64,000 nt of DNA from Akebia trifoliata (taxonomy: Eukaryota; Streptophyta; Magnoliopsida; Ranunculales; Lardizabalaceae). A program made the position numbers and the translations under genes. The notes under the pieces are model-generated. The model searched no databases and was not told where the DNA came from. It saw only the letters and a list, made by a program, of their open reading frames with translations. The DNA is taken from the NCBI GenBank assembly GCA_017979445.1, contig CM030719.1:26155996-26219995 (forward strand), in the 5' to 3' direction. Numbering within the stretch: the first letter of the stretch is position 1; every line of letters begins with the position of its first letter. Below, in pieces: positions 24,295-36,800 of the stretch.

Positions 24295-26040
24295 ATGTTA
24301 AAAGAAATTGCTCTTGGGTTGTTGATTTCTTCTTTAATCTTATCGGTTTCTGCCTTAGACAATGGATTTCCTCGATGTAATTGTGACGATGAAGGGTTTT
24401 GGAGTGTTGAGAACATTATGCAATGCCAGAAAATAAGTGATTTCCTAATCGCAATAGCTTACTTCTCGATACCCGTTGAGCTCCTTTACTTTGTTAGTTG
24501 CTCCAACGTTCCATTCAAATGGGTTCTCTCACAATTCATTGCCTTCATTGTTCTTTGTGGATTAACACATTTGCTCAATGGGTGGACCTACGGTCCACAC
24601 CCATTCCAATTGATGTTGGCCCTCACTGTCTTCAAATTTCTCACCGCTTTCGTATCGTGTGCAACTGCAATTACACTCATCACCCTTTTCCCTCTACTTC
24701 TCAAAGTGAAGGTGCGAGAACTTTTCTTGAAGAAGAAGGCTTGGGAGCTCGACCAAGAAGTCGAGATGATGAAACAACAGAAGGAAGCAAGCTTGCATGT
24801 TCGAATGCTTACTCGAGAGATTAGGAAATCACTTGATAGGCATCATATCTTGTACACCACTTTGGTTGAGCTATCTAAGACATTGGATCTACAGAATTGC
24901 GCGGTTTGGATGCCCAATGAGGATAAGACAGTTATGAATCTAACCCATGAGTTAAAATGTAGGAGTTCATCGAATTCCTTCCGTCCTTCGATCCCAATTA
25001 GTGACCCAGATGTTAGGGAGATCAAGGAGAGTAAAGGAGTGAAGATTTTGAGGCCAAACTCTGCTCTTGGGGTTGCAAGTAGTGGTGAAGCGGGCGAGTT
25101 AGGTGCCGTGGCCGCCATTCGGATGCCGATGTTGAGGGTGTCAAACTTCAAAGGGGGAACGCCCGAGCTTATCCAAACATGTTACGCCATATTGGTTTTG
25201 GTTCTTCCAAATGTGGGCGATAGACTTTGGAGATACCAAGAATTGGAGATTGTTGAGGTGGTTGCTGATCAAGTAGCGGTCGCTCTTTCCCATGCGGCCG
25301 TACTCGAAGAGTCTCAGCTAATGAGAGAGAAATTGGAGGATCAGAACCGGGCATTACAACAAGCGAGGAAAGATGCAATGATGGCAAGTCAGGCTAGAAA
25401 CTCATTTCAAAAGGTGATGAGTCACGGGATGAGGAGACCAATGCACTCGATCTCGGGCTTGCTTTCGATCGTACAACAAGAGAATTTGGGAAACAAACAG
25501 CAGATAATTGTCGACTCAATGGTGAAGACTAGTAGTGTCCTCTCAACTTTGATAAATGATGTAATGGAGATTTCAAATAAGGATAATGGAAGGTTTCCGC
25601 TAGAGCTGAGATCTTTTCGGTTGCACTCTATGATAAAGGAAGCGGCTTGCCTTGCCAAATGTTTGTGTGTTTACGGGGGTTTCGGTTTCGAGATTGACGT
25701 TGAGAACTCCTTGCCTGATCGAGTTATAGGTGATGAGAGAAGAATTTTTCAGGTGATATTGCATATGATTGGGAATTTGTTGAATGGTTGCGATGGAGGA
25801 TCAATAACTTTCCGTGTTTTCTATGATAATGGAAGTGAGAGAAGGAGTGATCAACGATGGGCAATGTGGAGACCAAACTCATCTGATGGGTATGCTTATA
25901 TAAAGTTTGAAATTGGGATAGACGATAGTAGTTCACAAGCAGATGGTTCAATCTCATCGGTACAGCTTTCTAGTAGGAAACACAACAGCGAGGGAATAGA
26001 GGGGGGCCTGAGCTTCAATGTGTGTAAAAAGCTTGTACGG
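24295..26040 (+). CDS. ETR2: ETR2-type exon 1 (582 codons)
   Basis: Carries the membrane, GAF and kinase-like regions and ends in VCKKLVR before gtaaga. The start [10 protein letters not shown] matches the family N-terminus. If the intron is kept, the frame runs only ten codons further to TGA at 26071-26073 and the receiver is lost. Confidence 0.93.
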
Positions 26041-27232
26041 GTAAGAATTCTGGATCTTCTTTACTTTGTGTGATTGGCTTAATTAGTTTCTTGATTTAGT
26101 TATTTGAAATTACATGTACTTTGCATAATATAAAATATTGATCTTGCAGCATCTGAAAACCAAATATAACTTTATAATGAATCTCTAAATCATTTGGATT
26201 GTGAATTAATGTCTCTAAATCATTCACTTTTTTTTTTTTGAAAGGAAAAAGAAAAAAAAAACAGAGAAAAAATGTTTGTCATTAATGTCTCTCAAGTATT
26301 GAAGATATAGGTCAAGATAGAATTGATTTCCTAAATCGGGAAAAAAATGTTTTCCCAATCCCATTACTAAAGATGAGGCATAGATGTTGATGATTAATAT
26401 CTGAAACCATGACCCCTTGTCCAACAAAGACATTGGATAATGAAAATTGGCATATTTGATATGCTCTTGTAAGCTTTAATTTTTTTTTGTTCGAACTTTC
26501 GAAAGAAGCAAGAGTTCCCTTGGTTGTTCTAAGTTCATAATAGGACAAGAAGGCATAGATTTTGTGTGTTCTTACGAACAGATTGATATTTTAGGTTATT
26601 TTGTGTTCGTGGTTAATTTATAAATTGCATTCACAGCTTTTTATTCTCAAAGTTTATTACCTCTAATCATTCAAACCTCTCTGCAGATGATGCAAGGGAA
26701 TATATGGGTTGTTCAAAACTCCCATGGAGATACTCAAAGCATGGCTGTCATCCTAAGGTTTCAACTCCAATCATCTATAGGGGGTGGTAGTATCTTTGAA
26801 CATGGAGGATCCTCCGAGCATCCACTTTCAAACTCTCTTTTCGGAGGCCTTCATGTCATATTAGCCGACGAAGATGACATCAACAGAGCTGTGACACGTA
26901 AACTACTTGAAAAGTTAGGTTGCCACGTGACCGCTGTTTCGTCTGGGCTAGAATGTCTCAGTGCTCTTGGTTCTTCTGGGACTTCTTTCCATATTGTTCT
27001 TTTGGATCTACACATGCCAGACATTGATGGGTTTGACGTTGCAATGAAAATCCGAAAGCTCCGTAGTCGGAATTGGCCTTTGATTGTAGCATTGACGGCA
27101 AGTGCCTATGAAGACGTGTCTGAAAAATGTATGCAGCTTGGAATAAATGGCATCATTCGGAAACCAGTTTTATTACAAGGAATAGCCAATGAGCTCCGCA
27201 GAGTCATACAACAAGCAAACAAAGTTGTGTGA
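24295..27232 (+). CDS. ETR2: Ethylene receptor, subfamily II, ETR2 type (2 exons)
   Basis: Exons 24295-26040 and 26687-27232 join in phase 0 to 763 residues; the intron is GT-AG (gtaaga ... ctgcag). The product should be an endoplasmic-reticulum receptor that binds ethylene through copper and signals to a CTR1-type kinase. A hydrophobic N-terminal segment (about 5-20) typical of subfamily II precedes CNC (28-30). Three membrane segments lie at about 48-68, 78-97 and 105-136, with presumed copper ligands Cys88 and His92. A GAF region covers about 180-335 and ends in [17 protein letters not shown]. The kinase-like region carries His377 in SHGMRRPMH, while the usual ATP-binding glycine boxes are degenerate. 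The receiver (about 635-757) has the acidic DEDD cluster, phospho-acceptor Asp689 ([11 protein letters not shown]), Thr719 and Lys741. Wording is closer to ETR2 ([28 protein letters not shown]) than to EIN4. Arabidopsis ETR2, as I recall it, has Glu where this protein keeps His. Confidence 0.95.
26041..26686 (+). other. ETR2-type intron, 646 bp
   Basis: Bounded by gtaagaattc and a pyrimidine-rich acceptor ending cctctctgcag. It separates the kinase-like region from MMQGNIW and the receiver, a position that I recall as shared with other subfamily-II genes. Contains two short poly-T/A runs and nothing else recognisable. Confidence 0.9.
26687..27232 (+). CDS. ETR2: ETR2-type exon 2, receiver domain
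   Basis: Encodes 181 residues from [10 protein letters not shown] to QQANKVV and ends with [26 protein letters not shown] and RKPV are the receiver-domain signature segments in their normal order. Confidence 0.93.
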   Translation: MMQGNIWVVQNSHGDTQSMAVILRFQLQSSIGGGSIFEHGGSSEHPLSNSLFGGLHVILADEDDINRAVTRKLLEKLGCHVTAVSSGLECLSALGSSGTSFHIVLLDLHMPDIDGFDVAMKIRKLRSRNWPLIVALTASAYEDVSEKCMQLGINGIIRKPVLLQGIANELRRVIQQANKVV

Positions 27233-27945
27233 AGATAAGATCGTGAATTACGAACTACTATTGTGTGACCAATAATCTTATGAAATTATGGGATTTCTGG
27301 ATCAAATTAAGAAACATCGGGATTGAGCTCCCTTCGAAATTCGGGTATGGAGTCGTTACATACACCGCAATTACACGGAAAACTGTATACAAAAATTGTC
27401 TTCTTTTTTTTTTTTTTTTTTTTCTGATTAAGCTTCACTAAAACATCCTAGGCAGATTAAGGATTTATTTACTGTTATTCAAAATTATCAATATGCCCAT
27501 CTAGTTGAACATAACTGTGTTAATTCAATTGGAGATTTGTAGTCTAATGTTGTGGGGGCATTTTGGAGATTTTCTGTACAAATATTCTTGTATAGCTGCA
27601 AATGTGCAAGTGAATCAGTATTGCAGGCAAATGTGTTCTAAAAATACTAAAGCATTATAGCAACAAATAATATATTGGGATTGATAAAATCCTCTGTATA
27701 TGATGGATTGTGGCTTTAGAATTTTTTTTTTGATCTATCTTTAGCTCTAGACCCATTGGTCGAGATTGTCTAATCCATGACCCATGCTTCAACTTGGTAG
27801 GATGAGAGTATTTGCTCCAAAATCTAAATTATCATCGCCATGGAAATGGTCATTTTGAGGAACTTTGAAGAAATGTGAGTGTAGAGGTGATTTTGTGTTA
27901 CCTCTTACAGCTCAACTTCTTCTGTTCATCTCTTGTCCCCTCCGA
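27233..27945. other. ETR2-type 3' flank
   Basis: Presumed 3' UTR with a T-run of 22 bases at about 27402-27423, then AT-rich DNA. No sharp polyadenylation signal can be assigned. No gene seen. Confidence 0.4.
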
Positions 27946-28335
27946 CCTACGATGGTGATACCAGTGTGGTACTTGTCAAAAATTCTTCGATGATGAAATT
28001 AGTTATGAAATTAATCAGTAATGGACTATCTAATCTTTCGAATCCCTCTCTTCCGAGTCTCCTCTATTTATAGTTCTTTCTGAGAGATCTCTTTGAATAA
28101 GGAATCTCCTCGAGATCCCTGATCTTCAAGGATCTCCAATAGAGATTATTTACTTTTAGGAGAGGATACTGAGAAGGAAAAGATTCTTTGGATTCCATTG
28201 ACATTCGAACTCTGTCCTTTAGATGAGCTTGGTGCCTTATAGGTACCACTCAGGAGAAAATCAATCGGTTCTAACTTCCAACTAGTTTAATATTTTGACG
28301 CGTGTAGGATCTAGATGCTTTACTGAAGAACCCTC
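27946..28335 (-). mobile_element. LTR fragment (minus strand)
   Basis: The minus strand reads gtaccacactggtatcacc near 27974, matching the ggtaccacaccggtgcc motif at 36745 and near 2088. Stress-type LTR phrases (ctatttatag, gagatctc repeats) follow. Boundaries are approximate and no target duplication was found. Confidence 0.4.
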
Positions 28336-29235
28336 TACAGTGAGTATTTTTAGATTTTATTTATTTATTATATTTTTGTAAATATTGGGAAGTTTTGGCT
28401 GGTTAGGATCTCTTTGTGATCCAATAGCACATATTGGTTAAGATTTGGATGCCAATTGTAAGGAAGAGAGGAGAGTTATTATTAAGATTTGAGAGAGGAA
28501 TCCTTGTAAGTTGAGAGTTGTTTTGGAATGGTAGAAGCTTTGCCCACTAGTCATTCTTTACAGAAACCTCACTATTTAATTTCATTTAATGGTGTAGACT
28601 ATAGAAGAGACATAAAAAACAGATGTGTTTACCAGAGAGTAGGCAAATAAAATTTGAAAAGTTTGACTACAACTGGACTTTGACTGATTCCCATTTTTTG
28701 ATTCCAAATCCAAACAAGACATAGGAGTTTAGGTAATCCTGATAAATAAATCTGTGGGCCACACTTATTGTAGTAGAGTAAATTTATTAGATGATGTTGA
28801 GGGCCCACTTTTCTTAGTTTTTATTTCCTAGAAAGAAAAAAAAAACATCCACTTGGAGTTGGATTTGATTAGGTAAGTAGAGAAGTCTAGGGGGTCTGTA
28901 TTTGGTAAATAATATAAAAGGTCAGGCCTAAAGCAAGTTGACAGAACCATGGAACTTCTATTAAAAAAGAATAAAGGGTAAAGTTCAAAAAAGAGCACTC
29001 AAAATGCCAAAATTAGTGTGCCTCACCCCTTTTAAAAATATTTTATATATGATCATTTTGATATTGACTTTTTCTTTTCTTTTAAATATTTATATTTTTA
29101 TGAATTTACTTTTTTATCCTTTATTTGGAACTTCTAAAAAATGCACTTTATTTGAATTTCAAAATAGGGTATATAAGTAAATTTTAAAAAAATACAAGTA
29201 CAAGTACAACATTTACTTTATTTTTTTTATGAAAA
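28336..29235. other. Intergenic, no gene seen
   Basis: AT-rich DNA lacking recognisable coding sequence or element ends. A segment of A-rich and T-rich runs occupies 28975-29235. Confidence 0.45.
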
Positions 29236-29239
29236 ATTA

Positions 29240-29425
29240 ATGAGTCGTGACAATCTGATGCCACTCTCTGACATATGCCCCATCACAAAATTGTAGATCA
29301 TTTTTCTCGGGATACACAAGAAAATAATTTATTGTTATGTGTATCCCGAGCTAAATGATCTATAGTTCTGTGACGGAGCATGAGGGGAGGGTATGTCAGA
29401 GGGGGAGGGGGGGCGTCATAAAATT
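29240..29425. mobile_element. Hairpin MITE-like repeat with G-rich end
   Basis: tagatcatttttctcgggatacac near 29298 is inverted at gtgtatcccgagctaaatgatcta (29338-29361), and the outer tctgacatatgccccatcac is mirrored by gtatgtcaga near 29392. A run gagggggaggggggg (29400-29414) interrupts the right arm. Confidence 0.6.
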
Positions 29426-29759
29426 ATTAATAAAAAATAATTTAACATCAAAATAAAATTTTATATTTTGTTAAATATTTTGAAAATGATTATGACATGA
29501 TAATTTTGACATCTTGGGCACCCTTTTTGATTGGGCACGACATAAGAGACTAGATCATGGATTATTTATTTATTTATTTTAATCAAAAGTGTATATCGAG
29601 TGAAGGATGGGTGTATACCTAGAGGGACAACGTAGACGAATGTCTAAGTCATGCATTATATATAAGCAACTTCTAGAACATGTGGAATTTTTAGAAATGT
29701 CTATAAAAAGCCATTTTTTTAATTATAAAGACAAAAAGCATGTGATTTTAAAATTAATG

Positions 29760-30390
29760 AGTGATGTGGTGTCTTTTTAAATATCATTACATTTAAAAAA
29801 AATATTTACAAAAATTGTTAAACTCACCATATTTTAGTTATTGCAGAACTCGCCCTTTTTTATTTATTTATTGTAGAGTTCACCATTTTATTTAATGTCA
29901 AACTTGACAATAAATAAAATGGTGAACTCGACACTGGTAAAACCCACCCATTTTCAATTTTTGAATTTTTTGACTAAAATACATGAAAAGATCAACTAAA
30001 AAATTGAGATAACAACTTGTTTAGATGATTTCAAACCAAAAGAACCATTCTTAATCAATTTTCATCGAAAAACTAAGAAAAAAAAATGAAAAAACCCCAT
30101 AGTTTTTTACATCATCTTCAAAATGTTTGAAAAAATTCTTAAAAATGATTCTTCCTCCTTCTTAAATCCTTTCCAACATAATAGAGTCTTTGAAACTCGA
30201 TTGAGATGCCAAAAATCCAATTTTTTGGATAAAAATGATGAGTTCGAATAGTTAGGGTATGCAATCGTGAGAAATGTGGGAGATGGTTCATAGACTGTTA
30301 AGAAAATTTTACTAAATGGACTATGAAGAAACCACCCTTAAACTTAAGGACTATCTAGGAAAAAAGTCTCTCTGCCTAGATCTTTTAAGT
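29760..30390. mobile_element. Half copy of the 7184-8320 foldback element
   Basis: caaaccaaaagaaccattc, ttttggataaaaatgatgag and cttaaacttaaggactat parallel, partly inverted, the phrases at 7190-7560 and 7925-8310. The left terminal repeat is missing, so this copy is truncated. Confidence 0.6.
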
Positions 30391-31000
30391 AATTCTTCCA
30401 ATTTTTTTATTGCAAAGATCAAACAATCACAAAAAATATTCGCAAGAGATTTCCCAATGATTACCAAGCAATAGTAAATTATTTGCAAAAGCAAATGATT
30501 TGTAGTATACCAAATAGGGTTCTTATTGTTGATTCTAATGTATAAATTTGAATTAGAAATAGACTTTGTTAAATTAGATAGCAAGAATAGTTGGAATGAA
30601 CTTATTGATTTAATTGAGTTATTGAGGCACAGAGAAGTCGTTATTCTTAAAATCAATTTCGCCCTCTCAGGATGATATCTAGAGTGCAGTCAGTCTCAAG
30701 CAATCAATTTTCAAGATTCAATAGTCACAAGTCTATTAACCGTGCACTTGAAAATAATAAATCTTCGACAAACTCGATCGAATCAAGCGGTGTACGAGCA
30801 GTGATGAAAAATAGAATAATAGAAGAAAGTGAGATCAAAATAATATTTTTGTTTGTAGTTTGTGCTTATGCGCACAAAACTCTAAGGCATATTTCTCTTT
30901 TAAAATAGTTAAAGCCCAATGTTACAAAAAAGCCCAACAATTGAATGTTGGATGATCCAAACGATCAACAAAGATTAATTATATTAATTCTAATAGTTAG
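30391..31000. other. Intergenic, no gene seen
   Basis: Short frames on both strands (30351-30656 minus, 30672-30908 plus) have no recognisable motif. Phrases such as tattcgcaagagatttcccaatg are shared with 35351-35380, so this is part of another dispersed repeat. Confidence 0.45.
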
Positions 31001-33929
31001 TGTGGTGCCCCGCCAAATGCTAATACAAAACCCCATATTAGATCTCGAGACACTAGATGGCGCCTCGAAATTTCGGCATGATCTCCTCTGTTTATGTTAG
31101 CATTCCAAGGTGTTCAACTTGCACCTGATAAACGACATATATTATCCTGCATATATACCTACAAAATATAATACAAGCGGAAGCCTATATACATCTAATA
31201 ACGTACGATAGATTAGAGTGCAGAAATGTAAACAAAATACAAGATTATACAAAACTCCTCACTATAATAGAAGTCCCAATACTCAAAAGAAAATCCATAA
31301 GATTACCTGGATGAACTGACACCACTAGGGGGTATGGCCCTAATACTCACCAGGTAACGGACTCTGATCGTCTATCTGACCTACCAGATAGTCCTCACTT
31401 ATTTTCTACACCTGCCTCGTCAAACTCTGAATCTGAAACTAAAAAATGGAGAAGGAAAGGGTAAGTAACAATAGTTACCTAGTAGGGAGCAAACAATTTT
31501 TGCTAATAATCTCTCCTAACATAAACAAATAAACATACTAAATCATTTTAACATTTATAAAGTTTTACAAAAGAAACTACGATTAACTGACACATATAGC
31601 CAGGGATGAGCAACTAAACATTTTAAAACTCACATTATATCATCAGCAGTACTCATTATAACATTTTCTTTTTATATAAATCTAATTGATCAAATGAAAA
31701 CATTAAACATGCATTTTATTTTATATATCAAAATAAGATAACAGATTCATAATACACAATGGTGGAATAGTAGAATTAAAGAATTGGGATTTACGACTGG
31801 ATTGCTCTTAGTCGGGATATGATGTTTCATAATAAAGTATTAGTTCCTGATTTTGTGGTTGGTCGTTGTTTACCATACTTGCGGGACCATTTATCCGGCT
31901 CAAGCTAGTCGTTTGACATGATTATAAGCAATGAGTTTCTTTTTGATGTGTCAGAACGTTCGACTACTATAGATTGTTAGTGATCACTGACTAATCATCT
32001 TCGTCTATGCCTATCAAGCGTGCATGTGATTCCCAAATATACAATTCATTCGTATACAACCACCTTTACATTACAAGTTCACTGTTAAAGATAGAAATGA
32101 ATAAACCTGGATTCCAGTTGTGACTCCACTCTCATACGCGTCCCATACCACGTATGAGTTTGGTTATCTCTATCATACATCATAGGATAGTATATCATTC
32201 CAGATGATATGATAGATTATCCCTTCAAGCATTCACAGACTCTTTAACAGTTCACAAAATAGTTATATATATATATATATATTCATTTGAAAATAAAAGA
32301 GAAATTAACAATACAAGGTTGATAATGAATATCCAGTTTCCTACCATGCAATTGTGGTCATCCGGCTAAAAATAAATAATAGAATTCGGAGTCTTTGCAC
32401 CAACAGAATTTAAATAAAGATACAACCAATTATTATTCATAGATATCCCTTCACCAACTTACATACAATACACAATGTAAAATGCATACATCAGTCCTTG
32501 GCCATATTTCTTACCCGCAGCCATTTGTTAGCTTATGGAGCATGCCATGTGTAGCATTGTTACCACACTGCTATCTCAACTGATCACGAACCCAGTTTGG
32601 CACGTGCACGGGATGTGACATCCCATCTTTTCGAATGTAAAATACAGACATCACCCATCGGGTGTGATTATGAAATTTTACTATTTCATCCCATTTTCTC
32701 CTTTTCCCTTTTTTTCCAATTTTTGTAGTTATCAATCTTTCAAAAAAATATTCACTTTCTGATATTCATTAACTTAATATGAGTTCACTGAATATTAAAT
32801 CAAGTTTTCAATTATATTTTTTCAATAACATTGAAAATACAAAACTTAGATCAAAACGGGGTCTGGGCGGTGCACCGAACCCAACTGACGAAAATAACCC
32901 AGTGAAATATCCTACCCACGTATAATTTGTTATAAAATACAATTTAACATATCAAATATGTAAATTCTAACGTGAATTTGAAATAACCAATTGAATTCTA
33001 AATTTTTATAAACACATCACAAATTTTTGATAAAATCCTAAATGTAATTTTCATTCTACGATTACTAATAGAAATTGAAAGTTCCTTACAATCTCTGCGT
33101 GAAAGAATTGAAGTGCGTGCGTGGAAGTCAAGGCGGTCGACACGAAAATCGAAGTATAACAAACTTCAAGGTGGTTGATTTTTGAATTTAACCTGGTAGT
33201 TTTGAAGATCTTGATGTCGTCGTCCTTTCTCCCTTTTGCGATAGGGGACGATTTGGCTTTAAAACAGACGAAATATGTGGTCGAAGTTTCGAAATCCCTG
33301 TATTATATACGGTTGTTTTTTGACGATACGGGGTAAAAAATGTGAAAAATCGAAAGGAAATTGGGTGGGTTTGGTAGAGAACAAGGCTGCAGACGATTTT
33401 CCCTTCTGCGTTGAAGGTCGAAGATGGACTGTTCGCAACGAATCGAAGTTTGAAAATCGAAAAAAAAAAATCAAAATTTTTTAAAAAAATTTCGGCTAAC
33501 TTTTGGACGAAATTAGATGATGAATAGTGTTTTGGATTAAAAAAATTTATTTATATAAGTACGGGACGAAATCGATATTTTACCTATTGTTTCGTTCGAA
33601 GATAACTTGACCATTCGGACTCCAAAAGTGATGAATGAATACTCTATTTTGCCTAATTTTTCGTTTTGGATCTAATGATGTAGTAAAATTCTACAAATTA
33701 TGTATTTAACAAATATTTACTTTTTCGACCCAATGGGACCCTAAAATTGACGTCGTTTTCATTTTTGACGATAATTTGACTTTTTGGACTCTAAAAATGA
33801 CAAGTAAATAATCTAGTTTGTATAATTTTTCGTTACGATCGTAATGATATGATCAAATTTTAAAAATTCTTACTCTAACAAAAAATCATTATTTTAGCCT
33901 AATCCGATTCACAAATCGAGGGTTTTACA
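31001..33929 (-). mobile_element. Probable solo LTR or LTR fragment, gypsy (Tekay-like), ~2.9 kb
   Basis: On the minus strand the segment would begin TGTAAAACCCTCG and end GGGGCACCACA, the TGTAAAACCC...GGGGC style of long plant gypsy LTRs. It contains no reverse transcriptase or integrase frame, and has phrases typical of such LTRs (acgggatgtgacatcccatc near 32609). No 5-bp target duplication is evident at the proposed ends (gttag and atttt), so the limits may be wrong or the element rearranged. Confidence 0.5.
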
Positions 33930-35425
33930 ATTTTTCTATTTAGACTCGCATTTGAGCGTGCTTACAGGCTAAAGTATGTTTTTTGACCATTTTGAATCTA
34001 ATGGTGAGGTCAAATTTCATTCAAAGTGATCAGAACAAAATCTTACAATTTTACCCTAAGTTCCACTTTTAGGATTTTTTAAAATTTAACTATTTATTTT
34101 TTCTAGTTTTACAGTTAGATAAATCAACAGTTAAGATGATATCTTTAAGTAAAAATGATCAAACAAATTTGAGTAAAAGTGGGCCTTTTACGCACACCCA
34201 CGTGAGGCTTAAATACGAGATTTGCACCCCTCCTGTGTGTACATCATATGCACACACAATGGGCTACAGTCACATTGTACCTAGGGCCCATGTGTGTGCG
34301 CGAAGCTCGTTTTCTTTCTCTCTTACACTCAAGCAAGTAGGAATGTGAGAACATTTATAAGTTGAACACAAGTCTTATATTTACCCAATGTATGATTAAA
34401 TATTTAATGAATTATTTTTACAATTTTCAAGAGAAAGCAAATCAAAGAACCTTTAACTTTTTAACTATCACAAATAAGTTAAATGTTCCCTTAGCTAAGG
34501 TTTTAGGAAAACTCTACACCAACCACACTCAAGAGAAAAGAAAGTCTTGAGTTCAAATCTTGCCCGAACAAAATCCAATAAATAATATTAATTATGAATC
34601 TTACAACACTTACTTTATCTAAGGTCTTGCTCGTTACATTGAAAAACATTTGCTAATGCAAATACTTATCTAAAATCAATTTTATTACTGCTTGGTTTTA
34701 CACAATGCAAATGATTTGCATTGATCGCCTAGATTCTTAAGAAATTTCAACAAATGATTTGCGTTGTACAAAAAGTACTACAAATCATTTGCAACATTAA
34801 TTGACTCCAACCTATGCATATCAAAATTACTAAAATACCCTTTGTCAAGAAAATTTATCAAATTATAAAGTACTTGATACAACAATATACATTTAAATTT
34901 ATGAAAATGCCTCTCTTCCAATATACATTAAATTGCATATTAAAATTATAAAAATACCTCTCATCAGAGAAAATTTTAAATTATAAAAATAGTCTAAAAT
35001 GCTTACTACAATAACATGCATATGAATTCACAAAAATACATCTCGTCATATCATTTAATTGCACATAAAAATTACAAAAAATATCCTTAAGCATGATGGA
35101 GGTATTTTTGTAAGGTCATATGCATGTTATCGTTGCAAGTACTAAAGGTATTTTTTTAATTTGAATAATATCTTTTGATGATGGATGCTTTTGTAAATTC
35201 ATATGTATGTTAATGTAGCAAGTATTGAAGGTAAGCTTGTAATTTGAATAAGTTTTTCAATGAGGTTGAATAAGTTAAATTATTTCCAAGTTTTATTTTA
35301 CAAGAAATCAAAACAAAAATTTTGATTGCAAATATCAATCAGCCATGAAAAATATTCGCAGGAGATTTCCCAATGATTATCAAGTAATAGTAAATCTTTT
35401 ATCACAAATCATATGCATTGCAAAC
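33930..35425. other. Intergenic, no gene seen
   Basis: AT-rich DNA. cttgagttcaaatcttgcc near 34546 resembles a B box of a SINE. Around 34720-35250 blocks such as aaatgatttgc and tatgcatgtta recur on both strands, probably a decayed inverted repeat. Confidence 0.4.
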
Positions 35426-35426
35426 C

Positions 35427-35860
35427 AACGAGCGTTGGGCGTAGTGACTAAGACATCCCTCCAAAAAGGGAGAAGTCTTGAGTTAAAACCCCCTCATTGG
35501 CCACCCTTGAGGATTTATCTTGCTTAACTGGTAGGGGCGGATTTATACTGGGGGTTCCTACCCCCACAAGAATCTTAAAAGTTAAAAAAGTTACGAGCTA
35601 TTGAGAATTTTATTGCCCCCACAAAAATTTTACCCTCTTAGTTACCCTCACAAAAAAATTCTCCTTCTTAGTTGTACCCTCAAAAAACTTTTCCCTTCTT
35701 GATTGTCCCCACATATGCAAATTCCCGGCTTTGTTCCTGTTACTTGGTATGTGTATTGCATGTACCCACAAGATTTGGACGAGATATGGTGCTCTCTCTA
35801 AAAGGCCAATTGCCTTACTCGCTCTTACTAGTTGGGCCTACAATTCGGAACTCCATCATC
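35427..35860 (+). mobile_element. SINE-like repeat interrupted by a second element
   Basis: 35427-35525 (gggagaagtcttgagttaaaac, ttggccaccc, gatttatcttgc) matches 51010-51110, and its continuation (gtattgcatg, gatatggtgctct) resumes at 35750. Between them, 35535-35735 is a copy of the 'cccccacaa' repeat seen at 9335-9550. The order shows that the second element inserted into the first. Confidence 0.6.
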
Positions 35861-36273
35861 AAAAAAATTATATGCATTGCAAATCATTTGTAGTATACCA
35901 AACAAGGCCTAAAAGCAAAACAAAATCATTTTTGGGATTGAGGGTAAAAAACATTAGACGATAATGATAATGAGAAACTAGTTGAGAACATGTCAAAAGT
36001 AGCCCATTTTAAGTGATTCTACAAAAGCCCTTTGGGAAATCACCATAATCTAAAATAGGATTTGTCAATGGATCATATCAAACTAAAGTTCGATCCATTC
36101 CAATCTAATAACTTCAAACTGCATCAAGGATTTGGATTTCGATAATGACTCAATTTGATAACAAACTAGATGGATTCTGAATCAATTATGTCTCGTTCAC
36201 ATAAAATGTGAGAATTTATGTAAATTTTATTTTATATGTATATATATTGTTCGAATATATAAAGTTTATTTAT

Positions 36274-36800
36274 TGTAGAGGGTAAAAGTGGTATCATGCC
36301 CTTACACATATCTCAATGAAAGCATGGGCTAAAGAGCAAAAGAGCAACTGCTGAGAGCAAGTGGTACTCGGAACAAGTCAATAATACAGTCTTACCCAAC
36401 AGAAAGGGAAAATGGGGTCTGCCCTGTTGGCAGGGCAAACTAAACCAATATATTCACACGATCCCATACCGCACGTATTAAGCTCCTAGATTCTAGGAGA
36501 AATCCCAAGAATCCTAGAGCACAATAAAGAAGATTCTAATTCGATTTTGGATCCCTGTAAACGTGAGATCCCCAATGATCAAATCTCAAATAAAGGGGAA
36601 ACCTAATCCTGGGGAGATCCTATATATTCAAAAGATGACCCAAAAAACAAAGGATCTTTTTGAGAAGGGGCTCCTTGAAGATTGGAGTTAATACTTGTAA
36701 CTCCTTTATGCAATTCTAATTTAATCGTCAAAGGATTGTTAACAGGTACCACACCGGTGCCATCGTGGAGAAATGGGAAACGCTTCTTCGAAGGAGCAGA
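36274..36800 (+). mobile_element. LTR fragment directly upstream of the methyltransferase gene
   Basis: Starts TGTAGAGGGTAAAAG at 36274 and runs through ggtaccacaccggtgccatc at about 36745, the motif seen in the other LTR fragments. The right limit is uncertain. It ends roughly 270 bp before the methyltransferase start codon, so it lies in or beside that promoter. Confidence 0.45.

Noticed and set aside
30351..30908. Divergent 101- and 78-codon frames
   Set aside because: Serine/leucine/isoleucine-rich translations of a dispersed repeat; no homology or splice structure.
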